Source of the DNA: an uncultured Eubacterium sp.
GTDB taxonomy: Bacteria > Bacillota > Clostridia > Lachnospirales > CAG-274
Reading direction: 5' to 3'
DNA length: 6,528 nt
Assembly: GCA_900543365.1 (NCBI GenBank)
Contig: UQRG01000088.1
Coordinates: 1 to 6,528, forward strand
This document shows positions 5,041-6,528 of the stretch, in pieces. The notes beneath the pieces were generated by a model. The model was not told the DNA's origin, did no database searches, and saw only the letters and a list, made by a program, of their open reading frames with translations. Position numbers and translations under genes: made by a program. How positions within the stretch are numbered: the stretch's first letter is position 1; every line of letters begins with the position of its first letter.

Positions 5041-5915
5041 CTTATTCAAGAATTTTTGTTGCTTTAAAGCAGGGTTGTCAGGACTATGCCAGAGATACAA
5101 GAGGTTCTGTAGGCAGATGTATTATTGAACTTAGAAACGGTGCTGGCAGACTTATATTACAGGTACAAGGTCTTAGGAGAGATTGTGACTATAGAGTGTG
5201 TATTCTCACTAATAATTCCTACGCAGAAGTCACAAAACCTCTGTATGTAGACGCATCAGGCAAAGGAGAGATAAAGTGGGAATTTTTGCCTAAAAACATT
5301 AATATAAATGTAGGAGAAATTAAGGCTGTTGCTGTATTAGTTAAGGATAAAGCTCCACTTATTGGCTTTGTAGATGGAGAGTATAATTGGCAACATTGCT
5401 TAATGGCTAAAGGTGTAGATGAGCCTATTAATAAACCTGCTATTGCCAGCTGTTCAAATAAAAGTGAAAGTACAGAAGATACAAAGAGTACAGATAGTGA
5501 AATTGAAAAAGAAAAACTTATATGTATAATTAATGAAATTGACAAGGATATTGATGAACTCAAAGAGTATTCCAAAATTGGTACACCTGAGGCTGAAAAC
5601 AGACTTTTTCAGAGAGAACAAATAAGTCCCTTTGGAAATGACAATATTTATTGGGTAAAGGCTAATATTAAGGAACTTTGTTTAGTTAAGGCTTTTTGGA
5701 AGTATATTAACAATCCATTTGTTATAAAAGGTTGTCGAGATTATCAGCATATTTTGTTAGGTAAAAATAAAGACAACTATTTTCTTGGTATACCTAGTAA
5801 ATATGACAAAGAGTACAAACTTGAGGCTATGGCACAAGGCTTTGATACTTTTAAAAGTACTAATAATAAGCCTTTGGAGCAGGGAGATTTCTGTTATTAC
5901 ATATTAAAGTGCTAG
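5037..5915 (+). CDS. Conserved-looking two-domain protein of unknown function in the alaS-rsmA-trmB operon
   Basis: This 292-residue, apparently cytoplasmic protein has no signal peptide or membrane helix. An N-terminal domain (about 1-125) begins SRIFVALKQGCQDYARDTRG and has alternating beta-type segments (GRCIIELRNGAGRLILQVQGL, then KGEIKWEF). A Ser/Thr/Glu-rich linker (about 139-158) precedes a charged helix (159-180). A C-terminal domain (about 203-292) has YWVKANI, FWKYINNPFVIKGCRDYQHILLG and FLGIPSKYDKEYKLEAMAQGF. This last part resembles a clostridial domain I remember as ending in a GYWY-like motif (possibly DUF6128); the match is from memory. Eleven cysteines are present, without an obvious metal-binding spacing. 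Translation starts 12 bases after GGAGG, with the ATG inside a hairpin stem. Its place among translation genes hints at a related or stress-linked role, but no function can be assigned. Confidence 0.85.
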   Translation: MSYSRIFVALKQGCQDYARDTRGSVGRCIIELRNGAGRLILQVQGLRRDCDYRVCILTNNSYAEVTKPLYVDASGKGEIKWEFLPKNININVGEIKAVAVLVKDKAPLIGFVDGEYNWQHCLMAKGVDEPINKPAIASCSNKSESTEDTKSTDSEIEKEKLICIINEIDKDIDELKEYSKIGTPEAENRLFQREQISPFGNDNIYWVKANIKELCLVKAFWKYINNPFVIKGCRDYQHILLGKNKDNYFLGIPSKYDKEYKLEAMAQGFDTFKSTNNKPLEQGDFCYYILKC

Positions 5916-5930
5916 TGAAAGGAAAATAAA

Positions 5931-6528
5931 ATGCGTATTAGAAAAAAGCCTTGGGCTGAAAAGGAGCTTGCAAGTAATAAAACTATTATTGACAATCCAA
6001 GACAGTTTAAGGGTAAGTGGAAGGAAGTATTTGGAAACGATAACCCTATACATATTGAAATTGGCTGTGGTAAGGGTAATTTTATAAGTGAAATGAGTAA
6101 ACTTCACCCAGATATTAACTATATTGGTATAGAAAGAGAAGAACAGATTATTGTATCTGCCTTGAAGAAAAGTCGTGAACTTGAGGTAGGCAATAATGTT
6201 AAGTTTTTTTGTGAAGATGTAGCTAATTGCCTTGAAATATTTGATACTGGTGAGGTAACTAGAATTTATACTAATTTTGCTGACCCTTGGCATAGGAGAA
6301 GAAAGTGGGCTAAGAGAAGACTTACTCACAAAAACTTTCTTAATTTGTATGAAACTCTTTTTGGTGAAAAGGGTGGGGAACTTTTTATGAAAACTGATAA
6401 TAAGATTTTATTTGAGTTTAGCTTAAATGAAATTGCTGATAAGGGTTGGAGATTACATAATATTTCTCTTGATTTGCACAATAGTGATTATGAGGGTAAT
6501 GTTATGACAGAGTACGAAAAAAAGTTTT
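5931..6528 (+). CDS. trmB: tRNA (guanine-N7-)-methyltransferase, C-terminal end cut by window edge
   Basis: TrmB uses S-adenosylmethionine to make m7G at position 46 in the variable loop of tRNAs, which stabilises the tertiary fold. The 199 visible residues cover most of a usual protein of about 210-240. HIEIGCGKGNF (41-51) is the SAM-binding motif, YIGIERE (64-70) the second SAM contact strand, NFADPW (115-120) the catalytic loop, KRRLTH (128-133) a tRNA-contact segment, KTDN (154-157) a late motif and TEYEKKF (193-199) the family's closing signature. The ATG is preceded by AAAGG (5918-5922) with 8 bases of spacing, and the gene starts 15 bases after the preceding stop, so it belongs to the alaS operon. 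The residue after DPW is His, where Pro is common in the family. No stop occurs before the window ends. Confidence 0.95.
   Translation, partial: MRIRKKPWAEKELASNKTIIDNPRQFKGKWKEVFGNDNPIHIEIGCGKGNFISEMSKLHPDINYIGIEREEQIIVSALKKSRELEVGNNVKFFCEDVANCLEIFDTGEVTRIYTNFADPWHRRRKWAKRRLTHKNFLNLYETLFGEKGGELFMKTDNKILFEFSLNEIADKGWRLHNISLDLHNSDYEGNVMTEYEKKF

Noticed and set aside
5219..5575. Minus-strand reading frame of 118 residues opposite the unknown gene
   Set aside because: It is rich in Ser, Ile and Leu as expected for the complement of an AT-rich gene, has no ribosome site, and lies wholly inside a well-supported plus-strand gene.
5904..6329. Minus-strand reading frame of 141 residues opposite trmB
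   Set aside because: The plus strand encodes clear TrmB motifs across the whole interval; the antisense frame shows no domain and no start signals.

Overview
The window looks like chromosomal DNA from a low-GC Firmicute, most likely class Clostridia and possibly a Lachnospirales relative. The signs are AT-rich DNA with A-ending codons, consensus sigma-A promoters (TTGACA-17-TATAAT), strong GGAGG ribosome binding sites, an alanine T-box leader and clostridial-type AlaRS, RsmA and TrmB proteins. The lineage is inferred from style, not from a database match.

Left part (1-1180). On the minus strand is the N-terminal 110 residues of an ECF-type sigma factor, cut by the window edge, with a candidate self-recognised ECF promoter upstream. 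Facing away from it, on the plus strand, is a two-gene unit: a 64-residue XRE/Cro-type repressor overlapping a four-helix membrane protein. Its consensus promoter is bracketed by two identical 19-bp repeats, each centred on the palindrome AAGTATACTT. One repeat covers the -35 box and the other covers the predicted transcription start, which is the layout of an autorepressed switch.

Middle (1187-1479). A perfect sigma-A promoter drives a T-box leader of about 260 nt. It has a GCU (alanine) specifier, a canonical antiterminator with a UGGUACC bulge and a competing intrinsic terminator, and it sits directly before alaS.

Right part (1480-6528). Four co-directional genes are packed as an operon: alaS (alanyl-tRNA synthetase), rsmA (16S rRNA A1518/A1519 dimethyltransferase), an unrecognised two-domain 292-residue protein, and trmB (tRNA m7G46 methyltransferase, lacking only its end). 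The three recognised genes all serve translation: tRNA charging, small-subunit rRNA maturation and tRNA modification. As no terminator is visible downstream of the T-box, uncharged tRNA-Ala probably controls the whole set.

The least expected structure is a near-perfect 14-bp AU-rich inverted repeat at 4994-5040. It buries the start codon of the unrecognised gene in a stem while the Shine-Dalgarno lies in the loop. A weak promoter just upstream would start transcription at the end of the hairpin's left arm, so short transcripts would escape the hairpin. No CRISPR array, insertion sequence, tRNA gene or rRNA gene was seen.
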